Shown here: in pieces, positions 1 through 5,577 of the stretch
Layout of the letters: each line of letters begins with the position of its first letter
Position numbering within the stretch: position 1 is the first letter of the stretch
Assembly: GCA_910585905.1 (NCBI GenBank)
Contig: CAJUID010000062.1
Span: 1 to 5,680 of the forward strand
DNA length: 5,680 nt
From: an uncultured Lachnospiraceae bacterium
Lineage (GTDB): Bacteria; Bacillota; Clostridia; Lachnospirales; Lachnospiraceae
Direction: 5' to 3'
Made by a program: the position numbers and the translations under genes
The notes under the pieces: generated by a model
Told to the model about the DNA's origin: nothing
The model's database searches: none
What the model saw: the letters and a program-made list of their open reading frames with translations, nothing else

Positions 1-72
1 TGGGGCGAACTTGCTAAAAAGAAGCTAAGTCATGCCCCGTTGCTTGCAGCGGGGGATTTGACTCTCATGTAA
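1..72 (+). CDS. possible 3' end of an upstream gene (partial, unrecognised)
   Basis: Reading frame 1 is open from the first base to a TAA at 70-72 and gives 23 residues ending in AAGDLTLM. The other two forward frames close within the first 30 bases. The codons look ordinary for coding sequence, but a frame this short stays open by chance about one time in three. I do not recognise the fragment. Hairpin-forming sequence overlaps its last codons, which could fit either a gene end with a stem-loop or a purely non-coding region. Confidence 0.22.
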   Translation, partial: WGELAKKKLSHAPLLAAGDLTLM

Positions 73-116
73 GCAACGAGCCAAACGCAATGCTTACAAG
101 GAACTGAAATTTCCTT
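35..116 (+). other. cluster of competing stem-loops
   Basis: Four stems can be drawn. A pairs 35-42 with 47-54 (CCCCGTTG/CAGCGGGG, one G-T pair, loop CTTG). B pairs 38-45 with 71-78 (CGTTGCTT/AAGCAACG, perfect). C pairs 68-75 with 91-98 (TGTAAGCA/TGCTTACA, perfect). D pairs 98-103 with 111-116 (AAGGAA/TTCCTT). A excludes B and B excludes C, the arrangement seen in attenuators and switching leaders. No T-tract follows any stem, so none is a standard intrinsic terminator. The role is unknown. It could be the 3' region of the gene to the left, a small RNA, or the edge of a repeat element. Confidence 0.35.
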
Positions 117-157
117 TGCACTTTACTTATTTTGTTTAAAACAGCTTTCATGAAATT

Positions 158-191
158 GCGGAAAATAGTAACAATAGGCACTATTTTCCGC
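158..191. repeat. 12-bp perfect inverted repeat upstream of the TM2-gene promoter
   Basis: GCGGAAAATAGT (158-169) is repeated exactly in inverted form as ACTATTTTCCGC (180-191), separated by 10 bases. It ends 19 bases before the -35 box at 211. No run of T follows on either strand, so a terminator is less likely than a protein-binding site or a structured RNA end. The position just upstream of a strong promoter fits an operator or activator site for a dimeric regulator. That role is inferred; no known operator consensus is recognised. Confidence 0.5.
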
Positions 192-210
192 GAAAAATGG
201 CATACATTAT

Positions 211-239
211 TTGCATATCTGAATTTTTTTTGGTATAAT
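211..239 (+). promoter_or_regulatory. sigma-A-type promoter for the zinc-ribbon/TM2 gene
   Basis: TTGCAT (211-216) and a perfect TATAAT (234-239) are separated by 17 bases. A TG at 231-232 makes an extended -10. Transcription should begin near 246, giving a leader of about 25 bases before the start codon at 270. It probably also serves the response-regulator gene downstream, since no strong promoter is visible in 690-748. Confidence 0.8.
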
Positions 240-269
240 GTAAAAAATATGCCTTGGAGGGTGAAAAAA

Positions 270-689
270 ATGTATTGTAGAAATTGTGGAAATCAGATGG
301 CAGATAATGCCGCTGTATGTGTAAAATGTGGAGTTGCAACAGGGAATGGAATGAGTTACTGCCAAAATTGTGGGCAGCCGACAATGCCAGGTGCAACAGT
401 TTGTACAAATTGTGGAGTGTTTTTATCACAGCCGGTTCCAGCTGGGGAGCAGAAATCTAAGTTGGCTGCTGGGTTGTTAGGAATATTCTTAGGCGGTATT
501 GGCGTACATAATTTTTATCTGGGCAAGACAAACCGTGCGCTGGTACAGCTTCTTGTATGCTTGATTGGTGGTATTATAACATGCGGCCTTGCATCCATAG
601 CTATGGAAATCTGGGGACTGGTAGAGGGAATCATGATTTTAACAGGGAGCATTGCAGAAGACGGCAAGGGTGTTCCGTTGAAGGATTGA
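270..689 (+). CDS. zinc-ribbon and TM2 domain membrane protein
   Basis: A 139-residue protein. The N-terminus carries two CxxC...CxxC zinc ribbons (C3/C6 with C17/C20, and C31/C34 with C45/C48). A short Pro-rich linker leads to a TM2 domain (about residues 64-128) with the signature GGIGVHNFYLG at 75-85 and two hydrophobic segments (about 66-84 and 92-126). TM2 proteins sit in the membrane as a helical hairpin; their biochemical role is generally unknown, and the ribbons are likely cytoplasmic, binding zinc and perhaps a protein or nucleic acid partner. I chose ATG 270 because GGAGGG lies 7 bases upstream and the promoter ends at 239. The frame stays open upstream to a TTG at 132, but the extra residues have no zinc-ribbon content and lie before the promoter. 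The response-regulator gene follows about 60 bases later and is probably cotranscribed. The family call is firm; the function is open. Confidence 0.88.
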   Translation: MYCRNCGNQMADNAAVCVKCGVATGNGMSYCQNCGQPTMPGATVCTNCGVFLSQPVPAGEQKSKLAAGLLGIFLGGIGVHNFYLGKTNRALVQLLVCLIGGIITCGLASIAMEIWGLVEGIMILTGSIAEDGKGVPLKD

Positions 690-748
690 TCATGCCAGCT
701 CTATGCAGGTAATGTATAGGGTATATGCGGGAGGAAGTGTTACAGTAT

Positions 749-1483
749 ATGATAAAGGTAGCAATATGTGAAGACAGCAAGATGGACCGCAGTATTCTGC
801 AGAGGATTATTGAATACCTAATGAAGGAGCGGGGAATTTCGTTTCAGATTGATGTCTTTGAAAATGGAGAAAGTTTAATAGAAGGATATTGCAATCATCC
901 CTGTGATCTGATTTTTCTTGATATTATGATGGGGGAGATAGATGGGATTGAAACGGGAAGAAGGATTCGCGAAAATGACCAGAAAGTGGAAATTGTTTAT
1001 TGTACATTAAGCAAGGATTTTGCGATTGCCGCATATGAGATCCATGCAATGGGATATCTCTTAAAACCGTACGAGCCAGGAAGGATTGGGGCAGTTCTGG
1101 ATTATTATGTGCAGAAACATCCTCAGAAAAATCAAAACTATATTGAAGTGAAATCCCATCGAAAGTCAGTGATTATCCCATTTAAAGATATTATTTATAT
1201 GGAATCAGACAATAAGGTGGTATATATCCATACGACAACGCAGGGGGATGTCAAGGTGTACAACCGTCTGGATGTGTTGGAAAAAGAGATAAAAGATGAG
1301 CGTTTTTTACGGTGCCATCAGAGTTATTATGTCAACCTGCAGTATGTTGCAGGGGTGGTTGATTCTGATTTCATTATGTTAAATGACTGTATGATTCCAA
1401 TCCGCAAGAGTGGAAGAAAGCTCATAGTAAAGAAATATGAGGAATATTTGAAAGAAAACTTGCAAAATGAGGGCACAAATTAA
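749..1483 (+). CDS. LytTR-family response regulator (LytR/AlgR type)
   Basis: A 244-residue two-domain regulator. The receiver domain (about 1-120) shows the acidic pair E8/D9, the phosphoacceptor D58 in FLDIM, the switch residue T86 and the conserved K106 in LLKPY. A LytTR DNA-binding domain follows (about 131-235) with the typical IIYMESDNKVVYIH and FLRCHQSYYVN stretches. Such proteins are phosphorylated by a membrane sensor kinase and then bind paired DNA sites; in Firmicutes they often control peptide signalling, bacteriocins or surface functions. No histidine kinase is adjacent, so the partner must lie elsewhere. The start is uncertain. ATG 749 gives the usual MIKVAICED beginning and has GGGAGGA upstream at a rather long spacing (13 bases). 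ATG 725 would add eight residues but has no good ribosome site. No terminator is seen after the gene. The family call is very secure; the targets are unknown. Confidence 0.92.
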   Translation: MIKVAICEDSKMDRSILQRIIEYLMKERGISFQIDVFENGESLIEGYCNHPCDLIFLDIMMGEIDGIETGRRIRENDQKVEIVYCTLSKDFAIAAYEIHAMGYLLKPYEPGRIGAVLDYYVQKHPQKNQNYIEVKSHRKSVIIPFKDIIYMESDNKVVYIHTTTQGDVKVYNRLDVLEKEIKDERFLRCHQSYYVNLQYVAGVVDSDFIMLNDCMIPIRKSGRKLIVKKYEEYLKENLQNEGTN

Positions 1484-1511
1484 ATTAAATTGTAAAAAAA
1501 TTGTTAAATGG
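1477..1511 (+). promoter_or_regulatory. A/T-rich tract upstream of the second promoter (possible UP element)
   Basis: Three tandem AAATT units (1477-1491) continue into an A-run and further A/T sequence up to the -35 box at 1513. This is where RNA polymerase alpha subunits contact DNA at strong promoters. It begins over the last codons of the response-regulator gene. The role is inferred from composition and position. Confidence 0.35.
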
Positions 1512-1512
1512 A

Positions 1513-1541
1513 TTGCAAACATCGTTTTGATTTGCTATGAT
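1513..1541 (+). promoter_or_regulatory. sigma-A-type promoter for the leader ORF and BlaI-type repressor
   Basis: TTGCAA (1513-1518) and TATGAT (1536-1541) are 17 bases apart, with TG at 1533-1534 forming an extended -10. The predicted start near 1548 places the short leader ORF about 17 bases into the transcript. GTT boxes at 1503, 1524 and 1546 overlap the promoter and may be regulator contacts. I do not see the palindromic TACA/TGTA operator typical of staphylococcal BlaI/MecI. Confidence 0.75.
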
Positions 1542-1564
1542 ATTCGTTAATTGAGGTGGAGTAG

Positions 1565-1603
1565 ATGCTTAAGGATGGCACAAGTACATCATTAATCTTA
1601 TGA
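1565..1603 (+). CDS. short leader ORF (12 residues) before the BlaI-type gene
   Basis: ATG 1565 to TGA 1601-1603 encodes MLKDGTSTSLIL. It has an excellent ribosome site: GAGGTG at 1553-1558, which extends the match to the 16S 3' end, six bases before the ATG. It lies just after a strong promoter, and its stop codon directly precedes the TGGAGG site (1605-1610) of the repressor gene, which is in a different frame. This fits a translated leader coupling ribosome flow to the next gene, or a small peptide of its own. Leader peptides are known upstream of resistance and biosynthesis genes, but this one resembles none I know. Chance occurrence remains possible given its size. Confidence 0.4.
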   Translation: MLKDGTSTSLIL

Positions 1604-1619
1604 ATGGAGGACTAGTTGG

Positions 1620-1988
1620 ATGGAGATTAAGGCTTTGACTGAAAGTGAAAAGGTTACAATGAAATGCGTATGGGACTTAGGTGATGGCACCAGATTAGCA
1701 CATATTTTAGCATTGGCAAATGATAAGTATGGAAAAGAGTGGAAATCTCAGACGGTTTCTACTTTTCTTGGAAAGTTGGTTTTAAAAGGCTATTTGGAGC
1801 AATTTCGCGATGGCAGGTATTATTGCTACCGCATTCTGATTAGCAAGAGAGCATATCGCTGCCATGAGCTGGCAAAAGAACTTCAGTTCTGGAATGATGG
1901 AGATGCTAACATGTTTGCAGAGGAGCTTTTGGATGAAAGTACGTTTACACCGGAGCAGCGTGCAGCATTAAAGAACGCGATGAAATAG
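1620..1988 (+). CDS. BlaI/MecI/CopY-family transcriptional repressor
   Basis: A 122-residue protein, the usual length for the family. A winged-helix DNA-binding domain covers about residues 5-74: the opening LTESEKVTMKCVWDLGDG is typical, the recognition helix lies in WKSQTVSTFLGKLVLKGYLE (41-60), and the wing is RDGRYYCYRI. The C-terminal part (about 75-122) should form the dimerisation helices and ends in the family pattern FTPEQRAALKNAM. Classical members are dimeric repressors inactivated when a membrane metalloprotease sensor (BlaR1/MecR1, M56) cleaves them, or by copper in CopY. Neither a sensor protease nor a beta-lactamase gene is beside it, and a terminator follows at once, so it is a stand-alone regulator with unknown signal. 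The CopY-type C-terminal CxC motif is absent. ATG 1620 has TGGAGG nine bases upstream. Confidence 0.88.
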   Translation: MEIKALTESEKVTMKCVWDLGDGTRLAHILALANDKYGKEWKSQTVSTFLGKLVLKGYLEQFRDGRYYCYRILISKRAYRCHELAKELQFWNDGDANMFAEELLDESTFTPEQRAALKNAMK

Positions 1989-2012
1989 AAATAGGCTTAG
2001 AGACTTTTTGAG

Positions 2013-2039
2013 AAGGCAGCGCAGTTGCGTTGCCTTTTT
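2013..2039 (+). terminator. intrinsic terminator after the BlaI-type gene
   Basis: AAGGCAGCGC (2013-2022) pairs with GCGTTGCCTT (2027-2036) through one G-T pair, closing a four-base loop (AGTT), and the stem runs into TTTTT (2035-2039). It begins 24 bases after the repressor stop codon and separates that unit from the lipoprotein operon. Confidence 0.88.
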
Positions 2040-2064
2040 ACGCTCTTTGTTGAAATGTAAATGG

Positions 2065-2093
2065 TTTTAGATTGTAAAGAATTGTTATATTAT
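2065..2093 (+). promoter_or_regulatory. probable promoter for the lipoprotein-hflX-folA block
   Basis: The preceding terminator implies a promoter in 2040-2115. The best candidate is TATATT (2086-2091) with an extended TG at 2083-2084, or the overlapping TATTAT (2088-2093) spaced 17 bases from a poor -35, TTTTAG (2065-2070). A weak alternative is TTGAAA (2050-2055) with TGTAAA (2073-2078). A promoter is expected here, but its exact position is uncertain. Confidence 0.4.
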
Positions 2094-2126
2094 TTTTTGC
2101 AGTTTTTTATAGCATGGAGGCTGATT

Positions 2127-3296
2127 ATGAAGAAAAACCTTGGAAAAATATTACTTGCCGCCAGCATAGCATTTATGCTGACTGGCTGCGGGGAGGCAAA
2201 GGAAGCTTATGAAAAGGGAGTGAGCCTTGCTTCTGAGGGGAAATATGAGGAATCACTGCCTTATTTTGAGAAGGCAATCAAAGAGAAGGAAGAACAGGCG
2301 GACTATTATATTGGCTATGGAATGGCTTTAAATCGTCTGAACCGCTACCAGTTAGCAAAAGAGGAATTTGCAAAGGTTATGCAGGAGACAGACAATAAGA
2401 TTTCTAAGAAAAATAATAAACAGATTTATTATGGCATGGCGGTTTCTGAGTATGGTCTTGGGGAGTATGATGCCGTAGAGGAGTATTGTGGAAAAGCACT
2501 CTCTATAGAATATCTGGAAGATATGGATTGTGATATTTTATATACAAGGATGGTTGCATATTGCCAGCAAGAAAAATGGGAACAGGCAAAGCAAGACTGC
2601 CAGGAAATTATAAAGAAGGATGAGAAATATCTTGATGCATTTTTGGCTCTGGCAAGGATTGAGCGCAATATGGGGAATAATGATGGGGCGGTTAAGGCAT
2701 ATCTGGATGTGATCAAGAAGGATAAGAAAAACTATGAGCTTTATTTTGAATTATATGAGCAGTACGCCTATTCTGGCCAGGAGGATGCGGCAAATGAGCT
2801 GCTTACCCAGCTTTTGGAGATGAAACCGGACAAGGCACAGGATTGGATGGTGGCAGGACGGGCATATTATCTAAAGAAGGAAAATGATAAAGCAAAGGAG
2901 TGCCTGGAAACAGCATATCAAGGAAAATGCAAGGAGAGCAAGTATTATCTAGGAATCATTTATGCGGAAGAAAAATCATATGGACAGGCTGTGGATGCAT
3001 TTTTAACATATATCAAAGAGAATAAGGATACGTTAAAAATAGAGGTTTATAGCAGGCTGGCTGCAGTCTATATGGAGCAGAGAGAATTTGGCAAGGCACA
3101 GGATATGTTGAACCAAGGGCTTTCTTATGGGAGCAGCAGTGCAGTACAAGATTTAAAGCGGATGCAGGTATTTTTGCTGGAAAGGCAGAATAAATATGTC
3201 GAGGCACTTGAAGTTGCAAAGCAATATAAAAAAATATATCCGGCGGACGACGCGATGCAAAAAGAGATTGCTTTTATAAAGACCCGCATCAAGTGA
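2127..3296 (+). CDS. TPR-repeat lipoprotein
   Basis: A 389-residue predicted lipoprotein. Residues 1-21 are a lipoprotein signal peptide: basic MKKNLGK, a hydrophobic core, then the lipobox L18-T19-G20-C21, so C21 should be lipidated and the protein anchored on the outer face of the membrane. The rest is almost wholly tetratricopeptide repeats, about nine or ten units of roughly 34 residues from about 27 to 375. Examples are GVSLASEGKYEESLPYFEKA and ALARIERNMGNNDGAVKAYL. TPR arrays bind proteins or peptides, so a scaffold or assembly role at the cell surface is likely; no enzyme motif is seen. ATG 2127 is chosen because ATGGAGG lies six bases upstream and the signal peptide starts there. An upstream in-frame ATG at 2061 lacks a ribosome site and would bury the signal peptide. 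It is first in a block with hflX and folA. Confidence 0.87.
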   Translation: MKKNLGKILLAASIAFMLTGCGEAKEAYEKGVSLASEGKYEESLPYFEKAIKEKEEQADYYIGYGMALNRLNRYQLAKEEFAKVMQETDNKISKKNNKQIYYGMAVSEYGLGEYDAVEEYCGKALSIEYLEDMDCDILYTRMVAYCQQEKWEQAKQDCQEIIKKDEKYLDAFLALARIERNMGNNDGAVKAYLDVIKKDKKNYELYFELYEQYAYSGQEDAANELLTQLLEMKPDKAQDWMVAGRAYYLKKENDKAKECLETAYQGKCKESKYYLGIIYAEEKSYGQAVDAFLTYIKENKDTLKIEVYSRLAAVYMEQREFGKAQDMLNQGLSYGSSSAVQDLKRMQVFLLERQNKYVEALEVAKQYKKIYPADDAMQKEIAFIKTRIK

Positions 3297-3316
3297 TAAT
3301 CAGAATGGAGGCAAAT

Positions 3317-4579
3317 TTGGCAGAAGAATTATATGATACCGCACAAAGTGAGGAGCGGATTATTTTGGTAGCAGTCGCTACTGCAGATGGGGATGATACA
3401 TGGGAGTCTTTAGATGAGTTGGAGGAGCTTGGACAGACTGCAGGTGCAGTTACAGTTGCAAAAGTGGTGCAAAACCGTGAAAGGGTACATTCTGGTACTT
3501 ATATTGGCAAAGGAAAGATTCAGGAGGTAAAGGAACTGGTTGCCAGCCGCCATGCAGACTGTGTTGTGTGTGATGATGAGCTGACGCCTGCACAGTACCA
3601 TAATCTGCAGGAAATGCTGGATGTTAAAGTTATTGACAGGACAGTTATGATACTTGATATATTTGCTGGCAGAGCCTCCACAAGCGAGGGAAAACTCCAG
3701 GTTGAGCTTGCCCAGCTCCGTTACCGTGCTTCACACCTCATTGGTGGAAGGTCGGAGCTTTCTCGGTTAGGCGGCGGTATTGGCACAAGGGGGCCTGGTG
3801 AGCAGAAACTTGAGATGGATCGCCGTTTGATCAAAGAGCGTATTACCTTTGTGAAAAGGGAATTGGCAAAAGTGCAGAAAAACAGAGAGCTGACTAGAAA
3901 GAAACGACAGGAGAACCCGATTCCAGTGGTGGCAATTGTTGGTTACACAAACGCCGGTAAATCAACGCTTCTCAATAATCTGACAGGGGCAGGTGTTTTA
4001 TCAGAGGATAAACTTTTTGCAACGCTTGACCCGACAACCAGAAGGCTAGAGTTAGAAAATGGAGAGGAGATGCTTTTTACGGATACGGTAGGGTTTATTC
4101 GGAAATTACCGCATCATCTAATCCAGGCATTTCGCAGTACCTTAGAGGAGGCGAAATATGCAGATATGATTCTCCATGTGGTGGACTGTTCTAATCCAGA
4201 TATGGATGCCCAGATGCAAACGGTATATGAAACATTACAAAGATTGGAAGTGGGAAATAAGCCAATATTGACAGCTTTTAACAAAGTTGACCGTCTGGAA
4301 GGTGATATCCCATTAAAAGATTTGCGCGCAGATAAGACGGTGCGCATTTCCGCAAAAATGAATACCGGGATTGATAATATGCTTGTTATCCTTAGCGATA
4401 TGTTGAAGGAGAACAAAGTGCTGCTTGAAGAGGTATTTTCATATGAAGAGGGGAATAAGGCAGCCCTTCTTAGAAAGTATGGCCAGGTATTAGAGGAAGA
4501 GTTCCGAAATGAGGGGATTTATGTCAGGGCATATCTTGACAGGGAGTACCTTTACTTATTTGAAAAGAAAGCAGAATAG
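3317..4579 (+). CDS. hflX: ribosome-associated GTPase HflX
   Basis: HflX binds the 50S subunit and splits stalled or stress-arrested ribosomes. It has the family N-terminal domain (about residues 16-135, including GTYIGKGKIQEV), a Gly-rich helical linker (LGGGIGTRGPGEQKLE, about 151-166), then the G domain: G1 GYTNAGKST (209-217), G2 around T240-T241, G3 DTVGF (256-260), G4 NKVD (322-325), G5 SAK (345-347). A C-terminal domain runs to residue 420. All key GTPase motifs are intact. The start is debatable. TTG 3317 has ATGGAGG ending five bases upstream, the same site used by two other genes here. ATG 3305 and GTG 3293 are in frame but have no ribosome site; GTG 3293 would overlap the lipoprotein stop codon by four bases. 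The gap to the lipoprotein gene is about 20 bases and to folA about 30, so an operon is likely. Confidence 0.95.
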   Translation: MAEELYDTAQSEERIILVAVATADGDDTWESLDELEELGQTAGAVTVAKVVQNRERVHSGTYIGKGKIQEVKELVASRHADCVVCDDELTPAQYHNLQEMLDVKVIDRTVMILDIFAGRASTSEGKLQVELAQLRYRASHLIGGRSELSRLGGGIGTRGPGEQKLEMDRRLIKERITFVKRELAKVQKNRELTRKKRQENPIPVVAIVGYTNAGKSTLLNNLTGAGVLSEDKLFATLDPTTRRLELENGEEMLFTDTVGFIRKLPHHLIQAFRSTLEEAKYADMILHVVDCSNPDMDAQMQTVYETLQRLEVGNKPILTAFNKVDRLEGDIPLKDLRADKTVRISAKMNTGIDNMLVILSDMLKENKVLLEEVFSYEEGNKAALLRKYGQVLEEEFRNEGIYVRAYLDREYLYLFEKKAE

Positions 4580-4609
4580 TTGAGAAAAAAAGCGGTATGG
4601 GGGATTAAA

Positions 4610-5101
4610 ATGAATATTATTGTATGTGTAGATACCAACTGGGGAATCGGAAACCACGGCAGGCTGCTTGTAAATATTCCTGCGGATAAGCGATTGTTTA
4701 AAGAAAAGACTACAGGCGGTGTAGTGTTAGGCGGAAGAAAAACTATGGAGGGATTGCCAGGCGGAACGACATTGAAGGGAAGAAAGAATATTGTATTGAC
4801 ATCGAGGAAAGATTATGTTTTTGGGGATGCTGTGGTAGTGCATAGTATGGATGAGGCTCTTTACGAATTGAAAAAATATTCTTCTGACCAGGTTTATATT
4901 ATTGGAGGGGAAAAGGTTTACCGCGAATTTTTACCTTACTGTGATACGGCATATGTGACTAAAGTAGACTACCGATACGAGGCGGATACATTTTTTTCTA
5001 ATCTGGATGAAAGTGGGGAGTGGGAGATGACACATGATTCCGAGGAACAGACCTATTATGATTTAGAATATTATTTTACGATTTATCGCAGGAAGCTTTG
5101 A
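4610..5101 (+). CDS. folA: dihydrofolate reductase
   Basis: A 163-residue enzyme of normal size. It reduces dihydrofolate to tetrahydrofolate with NADPH in the cytoplasm, feeding thymidylate, purine and methionine synthesis, and is the trimethoprim target. Visible landmarks are VDTNWGIGN near the N-terminus (substrate loop), NIPAD with D26 as the catalytic acid (E. coli D27), the NADPH-binding GGRKTMEGL (about 46-54), NIVLTSR in the middle, and the second cofactor motif YIIGGEKVY followed by YVTKVDY. The tryptophan at E. coli position 22 is replaced (LLVNIPAD), which I believe is usual in clostridial enzymes. ATG 4610 has GGGGGA five bases upstream. A TTG at 4580 directly after the hflX stop is in frame but lacks a ribosome site. 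No thymidylate synthase gene is adjacent. It is last in the presumed operon. Confidence 0.95.
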   Translation: MNIIVCVDTNWGIGNHGRLLVNIPADKRLFKEKTTGGVVLGGRKTMEGLPGGTTLKGRKNIVLTSRKDYVFGDAVVVHSMDEALYELKKYSSDQVYIIGGEKVYREFLPYCDTAYVTKVDYRYEADTFFSNLDESGEWEMTHDSEEQTYYDLEYYFTIYRRKL

Positions 5102-5111
5102 ATTAATCTGT

Positions 5112-5146
5112 TTGGCTGCCGGAGCTCTTGGTTTCCTGGCAGCCAA
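5112..5146. terminator. stem-loop between converging genes (possible bidirectional terminator)
   Basis: TTGGCTGCC (5112-5120) and GGCAGCCAA (5138-5146) form a perfect 9-bp stem, extendable by GGA/TCC inside across a one-base bulge. It lies 11 bases past the folA stop and 25 bases past the stop of the HPt gene on the other strand. Neither side has a clear T-tract, so it may need a factor, or may mainly protect the 3' ends of both messages. Confidence 0.5.
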
Positions 5147-5170
5147 TCTAAAGTTAAAATATTGCCTTGG

Positions 5171-5548
5171 TTATGACTTGTTTTCTGCCAAGATTTTACG
5201 GAAAATATGACACAGTTCGCCAAGATGTTGTTTTACACTTTCCACTTGTTCCAGATCAATTTCATCTGGTGTCTTTTTTCCGCGCAAAAGTTCCGTTAGT
5301 TTAGAAGAGGCATTACTAATGGTGTCCAGGCCAAGGTTGGCGGCAACACCTTTTAGTGTATGTGCATCATTAAAAGCGTCCTCATATTTTTGTTCCTCAA
5401 GGTTCTTTTCTAAACTCTCGTAGTGCCTGTCATCCTGGAATTTCATCAGGAATTTAAGATACAATCCTTCATTTCCCATAAAACGGTTAACAGTTGTCTC
5501 AATGTCAGCGCCGTTATCCAGTAGTTGTTTTTTAAATCCTTCGTCCAT
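5171..5548 (-). CDS. stand-alone HPt (histidine phosphotransfer) domain protein
   Basis: A 125-residue protein made of a single HPt four-helix-bundle domain. The phosphorylated histidine is H63 in AHTLKGVAANLGL, with the conserved K66-G67 after it. The following helix (SNASSKLTELLRG) and the preceding acidic helix (LEKNLEEQKYEDAFNDA) fit the fold. Such proteins carry phosphate between the receiver of a hybrid kinase and a downstream response regulator. No hybrid kinase or receiver is next to it. The LytTR regulator 3.7 kb away on the other strand has a receiver, but such regulators are normally phosphorylated directly by kinases, so a link is only a guess. ATG 5548 is supported by AAGGAG at 5562-5557, eight bases upstream. 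It converges on folA and has its own promoter. Confidence 0.88.
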   Translation of the reverse strand: MDEGFKKQLLDNGADIETTVNRFMGNEGLYLKFLMKFQDDRHYESLEKNLEEQKYEDAFNDAHTLKGVAANLGLDTISNASSKLTELLRGKKTPDEIDLEQVESVKQHLGELCHIFRKILAENKS

Positions 5549-5577
5549 CGTTGTCTCTCCTTCCTCAGAATAAGGTT

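Noticed and set aside
132..269. N-terminal extension of the TM2 protein from a TTG at 132
   Set aside because: It would begin upstream of the clear promoter (211-239), runs through the inverted repeat, and the extra residues carry no zinc-ribbon features. ATG 270 has a good ribosome site.
684..724. Separate promoter for the LytTR gene (TTGAAG or TTGATC with weak -10 boxes)
   Set aside because: The -10 candidates (TATGCA, TAATGT) are poor and the gap is short. Read-through from the upstream promoter explains expression better.
1589..1603. Small hairpin TCAT/ATGA at the leader ORF end
   Set aside because: A 4-bp A/T-rich stem is too weak to be meaningful.
2061..2126. Earlier ATG start for the TPR lipoprotein
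   Set aside because: It has no ribosome site and would place 22 residues before a textbook lipoprotein signal peptide.
4580..4609. TTG start of folA immediately after the hflX stop
   Set aside because: No ribosome site upstream. ATG 4610 has GGGGGA at good spacing and gives the standard DHFR N-terminus.
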